From Alphaproteobacteria bacterium (GTDB lineage Bacteria; Pseudomonadota; Alphaproteobacteria; Rickettsiales; UBA3002): a stretch of 5,990 nucleotides of DNA. The DNA lies in NCBI GenBank assembly GCA_021732545.1, contig JAKFUW010000013.1:1-5990 (forward strand), read 5' to 3'. The stretch's first letter is position 1; the number at the start of each line of letters is the position of its first letter. This document shows positions 1-5,741 of this stretch, piece by piece. The notes below the pieces were generated by a model, which worked only from the letters and a program-made list of their open reading frames with translations, did not search any database and had not been told where the DNA came from. The position numbers and the translations under genes are program-made.

Positions 1-1078
1 CAACGATGGTTGGCGCGGCTTTAAGCAGCCCATCACCTCGCGCAATGTCGCCAATCAGGTCGAAGACAAAGTCGTCGATGCGCTGATGAGCACCGTGCAG
101 CAAAATTATGCCGCGCTATCGCATCGTTATTATGGTTGGAAAGCCAAGCAGTTTGGCGCAAAGCAACTCGATTATTGGGATCGTAATGCGCCGCTTCCTG
201 GCGATGTCGATCGGCCCTACAGTTGGGATACCGCAAAGGAAGTCGTGCTTAGTTCCTATGCCGCGTTTTCGCCGACGCTTGCGAAAGTGGGTAAGCAATT
301 TTTCGATCATAACTGGATCGATGTGCCGACCCGCGAGGGCAAAGCTCCCGGTGCTTTCGCGCATCCAACCGTGCCTTCGGCGCATCCTTATTTGCTGCTC
401 AATTATCTGGGCAAAACCCGCGACGTGATGACGCTCGCGCATGAGCTGGGCCATGGCGTGCATCAAGTGCTCGCCGCAAAGCAAGGCGCGCTGATGGCCG
501 ATACACCACTCACTTTAGCTGAAACCGCATCGGTATTTGGCGAAATGCTGACCTTTCAGGAATTGCTTCGCCGCGAAAAAGATGGTGCGAAACGCCGCCG
601 TTTGATTGCCGGAAAAGTGGAAGATATGCTCAACACGGTGGTGCGCCAGATTGCCTTTTGCGAATTTGAGCGCCGCGTGCATGATGCGCGTAAACAAAGC
701 GAATTAACATCCGATGCGATTGGTAAAATCTGGATGGGTGTGCAGCAGGAAAGTTTGGGCAAAGCCATTCGTTTTGCACCGGAATATGCCAACTATTGGA
801 TGTATATTCCGCACTTCATTCACACGCCATTTTATGTCTATGCCTATGCGTTTGGCGATTGTTTGGTCAATTCGCTTTATGCAGTCTACCAAAAAGAAAG
901 CGCTAAAAGTGCTGTGGCAGGAAAAGCATTTGAGCAAAAATACATCGCGATGCTGAGTGCTGGCGGCACCTTGCGCCACAAAGAACTCCTTAAACCATTC
1001 GGTCTTGATGCGAGCAAACCTGATTTTTGGCAGCAGGGTTTGAACATGATCTCGGGTTATATCGATCAATTGGATTGA
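1..1078 (+). CDS. pepF: Oligoendopeptidase F-type M3 zinc metallopeptidase, 5' end cut by window
   Basis: A cytoplasmic zinc peptidase that would cleave short peptides. The frame is open from base 2 and the gene enters from the left, so only the last 358 residues are seen; full-length PepF proteins are about 600 residues. An internal ATG at 86 is probably not the start, because the 28 codons before it (GFKQPITSRN and on) read as coding sequence. The zinc site is HELGH at 440-454, and the likely third ligand is the Glu at 521-523 in ETASVFGEM, 23 residues after the second His, which is the M3 arrangement. The C-terminal segment with HFIHTPFYVYAYAFGD is typical of the PepF/M3B branch. The stop is TGA at 1076-1078. 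It converges on bioA and has no evident link to biotin synthesis. The family is secure; PepF rather than another M3B member is likely. Confidence 0.9.
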   Translation, partial: NDGWRGFKQPITSRNVANQVEDKVVDALMSTVQQNYAALSHRYYGWKAKQFGAKQLDYWDRNAPLPGDVDRPYSWDTAKEVVLSSYAAFSPTLAKVGKQFFDHNWIDVPTREGKAPGAFAHPTVPSAHPYLLLNYLGKTRDVMTLAHELGHGVHQVLAAKQGALMADTPLTLAETASVFGEMLTFQELLRREKDGAKRRRLIAGKVEDMLNTVVRQIAFCEFERRVHDARKQSELTSDAIGKIWMGVQQESLGKAIRFAPEYANYWMYIPHFIHTPFYVYAYAFGDCLVNSLYAVYQKESAKSAVAGKAFEQKYIAMLSAGGTLRHKELLKPFGLDASKPDFWQQGLNMISGYIDQLD

Positions 1079-1086
1079 AGCTTGTT

Positions 1087-1158
1087 TGTCATGCCGCATT
1101 TATTGCGGCATCTCCATCAATATATATCAGCAGACCCCGCAACAAGTGCGGGGTGACA
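1087..1158. repeat. Palindromic element D, two-hairpin type, between converging genes
   Basis: Outer arms TGTCATGCCGC (1087-1097) and GCGGGGTGACA (1148-1158) are inverted repeats at 9 of 11 positions. Inside are two hairpins: ATGCCGCA/TGCGGCAT (1091-1098 with 1104-1111, perfect) and ACCCCGC/GCGGGGT (1134-1140 with 1148-1154, perfect). It starts 8 nt after the pepF stop and ends 8 nt before the bioA stop. No clean T-run follows either hairpin, so a rho-independent terminator is not shown, although ending or stabilising both transcripts would fit the position. Its outer TGTCA/TGACA ends resemble those of elements A-C, but its core differs. Confidence 0.8.
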
Positions 1159-1166
1159 TACTTTAG

Positions 1167-2441
1167 TTATTGCACCTTCGACCATTCCCCCACCACTCCC
1201 ACCACGCCATCAATTAACGCTGCAAGCTCCTCCTCGCTGATGGTCAGCGGCGGCATGAGATACACCAGATCGCTGTAAGGCCGCAGCCATAACCCACGCT
1301 CAATAAATTGCTCGCGCAAGCCAAACATCTGGGTTTGATTGGCGGCAATCTGCACCACGCCAATCGCTCCTTTGATGCGCACATCTTTAACACCGCGCAT
1401 GTGATCGCACGCAGCTAATCCTCGCTGGAATTGGCGTTCAATCGCTTCTACTTTTGCACCATAATCATGTTGCGCGAATAATTGCAGTGAGGCATTGGCC
1501 GCCGCGCACGCAATGGGGTTGGCCATAAAGGTTGGCCCGTGCATCAGCGCGTGGCTCAAATCATCGCTTAAAAAAGCATCAAATACGGCATCGGTTGCGA
1601 GCGTGGCGGCAAGGCCGATATGCCCGCCTGTCAGCGCCTTGCCAAGGCACATGATGTCGGGCGTGATACCCGCTTCATCGCACGCAAAGCGGCTGCCAGT
1701 GCGGTAAAATCCGGTCATGATTTCATCGGCGATGAACAGGATGTTATGATCGCGGCACACGCGGCGAATTTCGGCCAGCACATCGGCGCTATGAAACTTC
1801 ATGCCGCCTGCTCCTTGCACCAGTGGCTCAATAATCAGCGCGGCAACGGTTGGCGCGATGGCGGCCACGGTTTCTTCAAATTCGGCGAAGCTATATTCGT
1901 CGTTGGGTAAATCGATGGCATAATTTTTGAGGGTCAGCGCATCGAAGGCGTGGTGCATGCCGCCGCGCGCACTCACCGACATCGCGCCGAACGTATCGCC
2001 ATGATAGCCGCCATTGAAACAGATGAATTTGGATTTTTTGGGCTGGCCTTGGTTGTGCCAATATTGCAGTGCCATTTTGAGTGATACTTCGACAGCGGTT
2101 GAACCCGAATCGGAGAAAAAACACCGCGTTAAACCAGCTGGTGCCATGGCGCATAATTGCTTGGCGAGCACATAAGCAGGCTCATGCGCGAGGCCTGCAA
2201 ACATCACATGGCTTAAAGTTCCCGCTTGCGCTTGGATGGCTGCGACAATACCCGGGTGCTGATAGCCGTGGCACATGCTCCACCACGCGCTCACACCATC
2301 GATTAAACTGCTACCATCTGCAAGCTGCAGCGTGCAGCCACTCGCGCCCACCACCGGCAAAGGTTGCGTGGTGGTTTGCATCTGGGCATAGGGTAACCAG
2401 ATGTTTGGCCATCCTTCGTGGAGCCAATCAATTTTATGCAT
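1167..2441 (-). CDS. bioA: Adenosylmethionine-8-amino-7-oxononanoate aminotransferase (DAPA synthase)
   Basis: A PLP enzyme that transfers the amino group of S-adenosylmethionine to KAPA, giving 7,8-diaminononanoate. It is 424 residues long, close to the 429 of E. coli BioA, and aligns with it throughout by eye. Visible signatures are IWLPY with Tyr18, the substrate-site Trp pair at 53-54, the phosphate-binding SDSGS near 110-114, GYHGDTFGAMS from 146 with Tyr147, the cofactor Asp239 in IADE, the Schiff-base Lys268 in CLGKALTGG, HGPTFMANP at 301-309, and the substrate-binding Arg387 in LRPY. The start is set at the ATG at 2441 because GGAGGG lies just upstream. A TTG 15 codons earlier (2486) would take its residues from a repeat and leave that ribosome site inside the gene. 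It is downstream of bioB, probably in the same transcript, with a palindromic element between them. Confidence 0.96.
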   Translation of the reverse strand: MHKIDWLHEGWPNIWLPYAQMQTTTQPLPVVGASGCTLQLADGSSLIDGVSAWWSMCHGYQHPGIVAAIQAQAGTLSHVMFAGLAHEPAYVLAKQLCAMAPAGLTRCFFSDSGSTAVEVSLKMALQYWHNQGQPKKSKFICFNGGYHGDTFGAMSVSARGGMHHAFDALTLKNYAIDLPNDEYSFAEFEETVAAIAPTVAALIIEPLVQGAGGMKFHSADVLAEIRRVCRDHNILFIADEIMTGFYRTGSRFACDEAGITPDIMCLGKALTGGHIGLAATLATDAVFDAFLSDDLSHALMHGPTFMANPIACAAANASLQLFAQHDYGAKVEAIERQFQRGLAACDHMRGVKDVRIKGAIGVVQIAANQTQMFGLREQFIERGLWLRPYSDLVYLMPPLTISEEELAALIDGVVGVVGEWSKVQ

Positions 2442-2444
2442 GCG

Positions 2445-2450
2445 CCCTCC
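2445..2450 (-). promoter_or_regulatory. Ribosome binding site of bioA
   Basis: The minus strand reads GGAGGGCGC then ATG at 2441. The spacing is short (3-4 nt), but the match is strong, and it decides the start in favour of 2441 over the TTG at 2486. Confidence 0.7.
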
Positions 2451-2455
2451 ATTCA

Positions 2456-2537
2456 CGTCATTGCGAGGAGCGTAGCGACGCGGCAATCCATTTCACACAT
2501 GGATCGCCACGCGCCGAAAAAGCCGCTCGCGATGACG
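2456..2537. repeat. Palindromic element A, between bioB and bioA
   Basis: An 82-bp imperfect palindrome. Outer arms are CGTCATTGCGAG (2456-2467) and CTCGCGATGACG (2526-2537), inverted at 11 of 12 positions; the centre is ATCCAT (2486-2491) with ATGGAT (2499-2504). It starts 9 nt after the bioB stop and ends close to the bioA ribosome site, so it fills nearly the whole gap between the two genes. Its right half matches that of element C at 34 of 38 positions. In this position it could act as a stem-loop between cistrons that modulates the bioB:bioA ratio, which is inference. Confidence 0.9.
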
Positions 2538-2546
2538 GAGCCTATA

Positions 2547-3527
2547 TCAAGCTGCATCGGACATTCGACTCGCAGCCGAGGCCACCTTCAACCCCAGCCG
2601 TTCAAACAATTTCATATCATCATGCTGAGCAGGGTTGGCGGTGGTGAGCAATTTTTCGCCGTAAAAAATCGAATTCGCACCTGCCGCAAAACACAGCGCT
2701 TGCAGCGCGTCATCCATCGTTTCGCGCCCTGCGGAAAGCCGCACATACGATGCTGGCATCATGATCCGAGCCACCGCAATGGTGCGCACAAAATCCAGAG
2801 GATCGAGCGCAGCTAGGCCTTTAAGCGGCGTGCCTTCCACTTGCACCAGCATGTTAATCGGCACGCTTTCAGGGTGCGTGGGCATGTTGGCGAGCGTGAC
2901 CAACATGGCGGCGCGATCGTGCACCGCTTCGCCCATACCCACAATGCCGCCGCAGCACACATTCATGCCTGCATTGCGCACATGCTGCAATGTGTCCAAC
3001 CTGTCTTGATAGGTGCGGGTGGTGATGATTTCGCCGTAAAATTCCTCGGATGTATCGAGGTTGTGGTTGTAATAATCGAGCCCTGCCTCTTTGAGCTGAG
3101 TAGCCTGATTCGCATCGATCATGCCGAAGGTAGCGCAGGTTTCCAACCCCAGCGCTTTCACCTGAGTAATCATCTCGATCACCTTTGGCATATCGCGCTC
3201 TTTGGGGCTGCGCCACGCGGCTCCCATGCAAAAGCGCGAGGCTCCGGCTTGCTTGGCGCGGGTGGCTTCGGCGATCACCGTTTGCGTATCCATCAGTTTT
3301 TCAGCCTTCAGGCCAGTATCGAATTTCGAGCTTTGCGGGCAGTAGTTGCAATCTTCTGGGCAGCCTCCGGTTTTGATGCTCAGCAACGTACTGACTTGAA
3401 TATCGTTCGGATTAAAATGCGCACGCAGCGCCATTTGCGCTTCAAAAATCAGATCATTCATCGGTTTGGCGAACCAACTAAGCGTTTCATCCAGCGTCCA
3501 ATTATGGCGAGTAGGGGCTTGCATCAT
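2547..3527 (-). CDS. bioB: Biotin synthase, radical SAM enzyme
   Basis: Inserts sulfur into dethiobiotin in the last step of biotin synthesis, using a radical-SAM [4Fe-4S] cluster and a [2Fe-2S] cluster as sulfur donor. The protein has 326 residues (346 in E. coli). The radical SAM motif is CPEDCNYCPQS with Cys56, Cys60 and Cys63. The [2Fe-2S] ligands are all present at a constant +3 offset from E. coli: Cys100 (RFCMGAAW), Cys131 (ETCATFG), Cys191 (NVCCGG) and Arg263 (VRLSAGR). NHNLDTS at 154-160 is also typical. The N-terminus has two adjacent ATG codons; the first (3527) is preferred because AAGGAGA lies 7 nt upstream. It is the first gene of the leftward unit and is followed by bioA. The C-terminus is somewhat shorter than in E. 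coli, without loss of known active-site residues. Confidence 0.98.
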   Translation of the reverse strand: MMQAPTRHNWTLDETLSWFAKPMNDLIFEAQMALRAHFNPNDIQVSTLLSIKTGGCPEDCNYCPQSSKFDTGLKAEKLMDTQTVIAEATRAKQAGASRFCMGAAWRSPKERDMPKVIEMITQVKALGLETCATFGMIDANQATQLKEAGLDYYNHNLDTSEEFYGEIITTRTYQDRLDTLQHVRNAGMNVCCGGIVGMGEAVHDRAAMLVTLANMPTHPESVPINMLVQVEGTPLKGLAALDPLDFVRTIAVARIMMPASYVRLSAGRETMDDALQALCFAAGANSIFYGEKLLTTANPAQHDDMKLFERLGLKVASAASRMSDAA

Positions 3528-3535
3528 GCGATTAT

Positions 3536-3540
3536 CTCCT
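3536..3540 (-). promoter_or_regulatory. Ribosome binding site of bioB
   Basis: The minus strand reads AAGGAGATAATCGC then ATG at 3527. AGGAG with 8 nt spacing selects the first of two consecutive ATG codons. Confidence 0.85.
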
Positions 3541-3574
3541 TGTAGACTATCGCCATACTTTAGCTGTGTTACTC

Positions 3575-3675
3575 TGTCATTGCGAGGAGCTTTTTAGCGA
3601 CGAAGCAATCCATCTCAGTAACAGCTACAACCATGGATTGCCACGCATTTTTTTACAAAAATGCTCGCAATGACG
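3575..3675. repeat. Palindromic element B, in the bioB-bioF control region
   Basis: A 101-bp element of the same family as A and C. Outer arms GTCATTGCGAG (3576-3586) and CTCGCAATGAC (3664-3674) are a perfect 11-bp inverted repeat. The central stem is GCAATCCAT (3605-3613) with ATGGATTGC (3633-3641), also perfect. A side hairpin in the right half pairs GCATTTTT (3645-3652) with AAAAATGC (3657-3664) around a 4-nt loop, overlapping the outer arm by one base. The folded form would be a branched cruciform. It lies between the two divergent start regions. Confidence 0.9.
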
Positions 3676-3703
3676 AGTGTATATGATGGCATCTTATAAC
3701 ATC

Positions 3704-3708
3704 AGGAG
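3704..3708 (+). promoter_or_regulatory. Ribosome binding site of bioF
   Basis: AGGAG lies 6 nt before the ATG at 3715, which fixes the bioF start. Confidence 0.85.
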
Positions 3709-3714
3709 TACAAA

Positions 3715-4854
3715 ATGCCAGCACTAGACATCGTGTTAGCGCAGCGGCTCAAAGAGGCGGCAGATAAAGGCCAGCAGCGAAAACCGCGCAATGTGGTGCC
3801 GCTTGCCGCGCCGCTTGTGCGTGTGCAAGGCGAAGAACTTATCAGCTTTTGCAGCAATGATTATTTGGGGTTAAGCCAGCACCCCGATGTGGTGGAGGCC
3901 AGTGCCAAGGCCTTGCGAGACTATGGCGCATCGGCTTGTGCATCGCGGTTGGTGAGCGGAAACCATCCGCTTTACAGCGAGCTTGAAGCTTTACTTGCGA
4001 GCATGAAACACACCGAAAACGCATGCGTGTTTGGTAGCGGATATTTAGCGAATTTGGGCGTTATCAGCGCGGTGGTCGATGGGGCTGATCTGATTGTAAC
4101 GGATCGGCTGAGCCATGCGTGCATGATAGATGGCGCGCATTTGTCGGGCGCAACTCTCAAGCGATTTAAGCATAATGATGTGGCGCATTTGCGATCATTG
4201 CTCGACGCGCATCGCAGCCAGTTTCGTTATTGTTTGATGATGACTGAAACGGTGTTCAGTATGGATGGCGACCGCGCGCCTTTACATGAACTGGCGAAAC
4301 TTGCCGAAGACTATGACGCGTGGCTGATGACCGATGACGCGCATGGGTTGGGGTTGTTTCCTGATGATAAAAACCCTGCGCATATTCAGATGGGGACATT
4401 ATCCAAAGCTGTAGGAAGCTATGGCGGTTATGTGTGTGGGAGCGATGAATTGATCGAATGTTTATTCAATTTTTCGCGCAGTATGTTGTTTAGCACCGGC
4501 CTTCCACCGGCGGTCATTGCGGCTAGTATTGCGTCGCTGAAATTGATGAAAACGCAGCCACAACTCGCACAAAAAGCGCTGGATAACGCAAAACTTTTTT
4601 GCAATGTGTTGGAATTGCCGCCAGCGCAAAGCACCATCGTGCCCATCATTTTGAAATCGGAAGAGCTAACCCTAAAAGCATCCGCACAACTTTTAGAAGA
4701 TGGGTTTTTAGTCAGCGCCATTCGCCCGCCCACGGTGCCTAAAGACACCTCGCGCTTGCGCTTTGCATTCACTGCGCTACACACAACTGGGCAGATCGAA
4801 ACATTGGCGACAAGGATAAAAACTCATGGATGGATTAAACATTCTGGCGATTAG
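3715..4854 (+). CDS. bioF: 8-amino-7-oxononanoate synthase (KAPA synthase)
   Basis: A PLP-dependent alpha-oxoamine synthase that condenses a pimeloyl thioester with L-alanine to give KAPA, releasing CO2. It is 379 residues long, against 384 in E. coli, and matches over its full length. Signatures are FCSNDYLGLSQHP from 45, SRLVSGNHPLY from 77, DRLSHA with the cofactor-stacking His134, TETVFSMDGD from 177, TDDAHGLG from 206 with Asp208 and His210, the Schiff-base Lys231 in GTLSKAVGSYGG, and AIRPPTVP from 335. GASACASR near 71-78 is less glycine-rich than the usual form of this segment. The start is supported by AGGAG 6 nt upstream. It is first in the rightward unit, and its last 29 nt overlap the next gene in another frame, suggesting coupled translation. 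Confidence 0.96.
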   Translation: MPALDIVLAQRLKEAADKGQQRKPRNVVPLAAPLVRVQGEELISFCSNDYLGLSQHPDVVEASAKALRDYGASACASRLVSGNHPLYSELEALLASMKHTENACVFGSGYLANLGVISAVVDGADLIVTDRLSHACMIDGAHLSGATLKRFKHNDVAHLRSLLDAHRSQFRYCLMMTETVFSMDGDRAPLHELAKLAEDYDAWLMTDDAHGLGLFPDDKNPAHIQMGTLSKAVGSYGGYVCGSDELIECLFNFSRSMLFSTGLPPAVIAASIASLKLMKTQPQLAQKALDNAKLFCNVLELPPAQSTIVPIILKSEELTLKASAQLLEDGFLVSAIRPPTVPKDTSRLRFAFTALHTTGQIETLATRIKTHGWIKHSGD

Positions 4855-5632
4855 CGGATGGACGCAGCCGACCGATTCGTTGGCGAATATTGCGCCCCAC
4901 GCGCACCATCTGGAATATGCGCATGTGCGGCGGATTGATGCGGCGCATGAGGCTCTCTCGTCATTGCGAGCGAGTAAAATGAGCGTGGCAATCCAGAACC
5001 AAGATAAAGATGGATCGCCACGCGCCAAGCAAGGCGCTCGCGATGACGTACATTATTTTGACGCCGTCATCGGCTGGTCGCTGGGTGGAATTTTAGCGCG
5101 GCGCATGCTGATAGAAGGACACATCAAAACCCGCGCGCTCATTCTCATCAGCACGCCGTTTCAGTTTGTGCGCGATGCGCGGATGCCTCACGCCATGCCG
5201 CCTGAAACATTCGAGAATTTTTATGCCAATTACCGCGACGATACGCACCGCACCACTCAGCGGTTTCATGGACTGACAGCCAAGGGCGATGCGCACCACA
5301 AACGTATTTTGAGCGAGATGGAACATCACCCCGAGGTGTTGAATGCTGATTTGTGGCTCCCATGGCTAGACGAGCTAAAAATATATAGCGCCGCCAACGA
5401 TGATTATTCGGCGTTGCCGCCCACGCTCATGATTTATGGCGAGCAAGACGCCATTATCCGCCATGAGCAAGGCCTTGCGCTGCACGCGCTCATCCCTCAA
5501 TCGAAGTTGATATCGCTGCAAGGTTGTGGCCACGCGCCGCATCTGCATGATGAAGCGCTGGTGCGAACCGCCGTCACCAATTTTGTTCGTGAGCAGATCA
5601 GTGGACAATCCTCCCTTTTTAGGGGAGGGTGA
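4826..5632 (+). CDS. bioH: Alpha/beta-hydrolase in the BioH position (putative pimeloyl-ACP methyl ester esterase) with repeat-encoded insert
   Basis: Probably hydrolyses pimeloyl-ACP methyl ester, ending the BioC-BioH route to pimeloyl-ACP; this rests on fold plus its place between bioF and bioC. The 268 residues show a serine-hydrolase triad: Ser85 in GWSLGG, Asp208 in YGEQDAI and His236 in GCGHAPHLH. The N-terminal ISGWTQP stands where E. coli BioH has VHGWGLN, so the usual His before the Gly-Trp is a Ser. Residues 45-75 are encoded by palindromic element C, inserted in frame ahead of the nucleophile strand. The last eight residues and the stop come from element E. Without these parts the protein would be about 230 residues, shorter than the 256 of E. 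coli BioH. AAGGA 9 nt before the ATG supports the start. BioH-like function is likely, not proven; it could be a diverged isofunctional esterase. Confidence 0.8.
   Translation: MDGLNILAISGWTQPTDSLANIAPHAHHLEYAHVRRIDAAHEALSSLRASKMSVAIQNQDKDGSPRAKQGARDDVHYFDAVIGWSLGGILARRMLIEGHIKTRALILISTPFQFVRDARMPHAMPPETFENFYANYRDDTHRTTQRFHGLTAKGDAHHKRILSEMEHHPEVLNADLWLPWLDELKIYSAANDDYSALPPTLMIYGEQDAIIRHEQGLALHALIPQSKLISLQGCGHAPHLHDEALVRTAVTNFVREQISGQSSLFRGG
4959..5048. repeat. Palindromic element C, in frame inside the bioH-like gene
   Basis: The element is exactly 90 bp, so it adds 30 codons without a frameshift or stop. Outer arms CGTCATTGCGAGCG (4959-4972) and CGCTCGCGATGACG (5035-5048) are inverted at 13 of 14 positions. 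Inner arms GCGTGGCAATCCA (4983-4995) and TGGATCGCCACGC (5011-5023) match at 12 of 13. A side hairpin pairs GCGCC with GGCGC around AAGCAA. The peptide it encodes is polar and charged (SSLRASKMSVAIQ, then NQDKDGSPRAKQGARDD), as for a surface loop. The right half matches element A at 34 of 38 positions. Confidence 0.93.
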
Positions 5633-5713
5633 CACGCAGTGTCGGGTGGGGTTAGTTGCGAACAACGGCTCTCATAACCAACCCCCACCTAACCTCCCCC
5701 TAGAAGGGGGAGG
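5610..5713. repeat. Palindromic element E, spanning the bioH-like stop and the gap to bioC
   Basis: A separate, C/G-run type of palindrome. The left hairpin pairs CCTCCC (5610-5615) with GGGAGG (5623-5628); GACAC/GTGTC (5631-5643) follows; the right hairpin pairs CCTCCCCCT (5693-5701) with AGGGGGAGG (5705-5713) perfectly around a 3-nt loop. Long-range pairing is also possible between GGTGGGGTTAGTT (5645-5657) and AACCAACCCCCACC (5676-5689). The TGA of the bioH-like gene (5630-5632) lies within it. The GGAGG at its right end looks like a ribosome site but is 28 nt from the bioC GTG and buried in the hairpin. Confidence 0.85.
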
Positions 5714-5741
5714 AAATAAAACACAAGACGAAAGTATCGAA

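Larger units (their letters stand above)
3528..3714. promoter_or_regulatory. Divergent control region between bioB and bioF
   Basis: These 187 bp must hold the promoters of both the bioBA and bioFHC units unless longer transcripts run through. More than half is palindromic element B. Strong ribosome sites end it on both sides: AAGGAGA (minus, 3535-3541) for bioB and AGGAG (plus, 3704-3708) for bioF. The only promoter-like boxes are weak. For bioF, TATGAT at 3682-3687 matches TATAAT at 5 of 6, without a well-spaced -35. For bioB, ATGACA (minus, 3580-3575, the edge of element B) is followed after 17 nt by a poor TATGGC. I see no convincing BirA or BioR operator. Confidence 0.5.

Noticed and set aside
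1134..1175. The GC-rich hairpin ACCCCGC/GCGGGGT as a rho-independent terminator of pepF
   Set aside because: It is followed by GACATACTTTAG rather than a run of T, and it is explained by element D.
2442..2486. A 15-residue N-terminal extension of BioA from a TTG at 2486
   Set aside because: The extension is encoded by repeat DNA and has no counterpart at the E. coli BioA N-terminus; GGAGGG directly precedes the ATG at 2441.
2418..2816. Plus-strand open frames across the bioB-bioA gap (also 2081-2647) containing the peptides HCEERSDAAIH and VIARSVATRQSI
   Set aside because: These peptides are translations of palindromic element A plus the antisense of bioA and bioB; they are shadows, not genes.
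3540..3574. A possible BirA operator: TTGTAGACT at 3540-3548 resembles the TTGTAAACC half-site
   Set aside because: The best opposite half, about 17 nt away, matches only about 5 of 9 positions; not enough to call.
4951..5056. A target-site duplication flanking element C
   Set aside because: The flanks (GGCTCTCT on the left, TACATTAT on the right) share no direct repeat, so no transposition footprint is seen.
1087..5713. The repeats as a CRISPR array
   Set aside because: The copies are dispersed, palindromic, of differing type and separated by whole genes; there is no regular repeat-spacer pattern and no cas gene.
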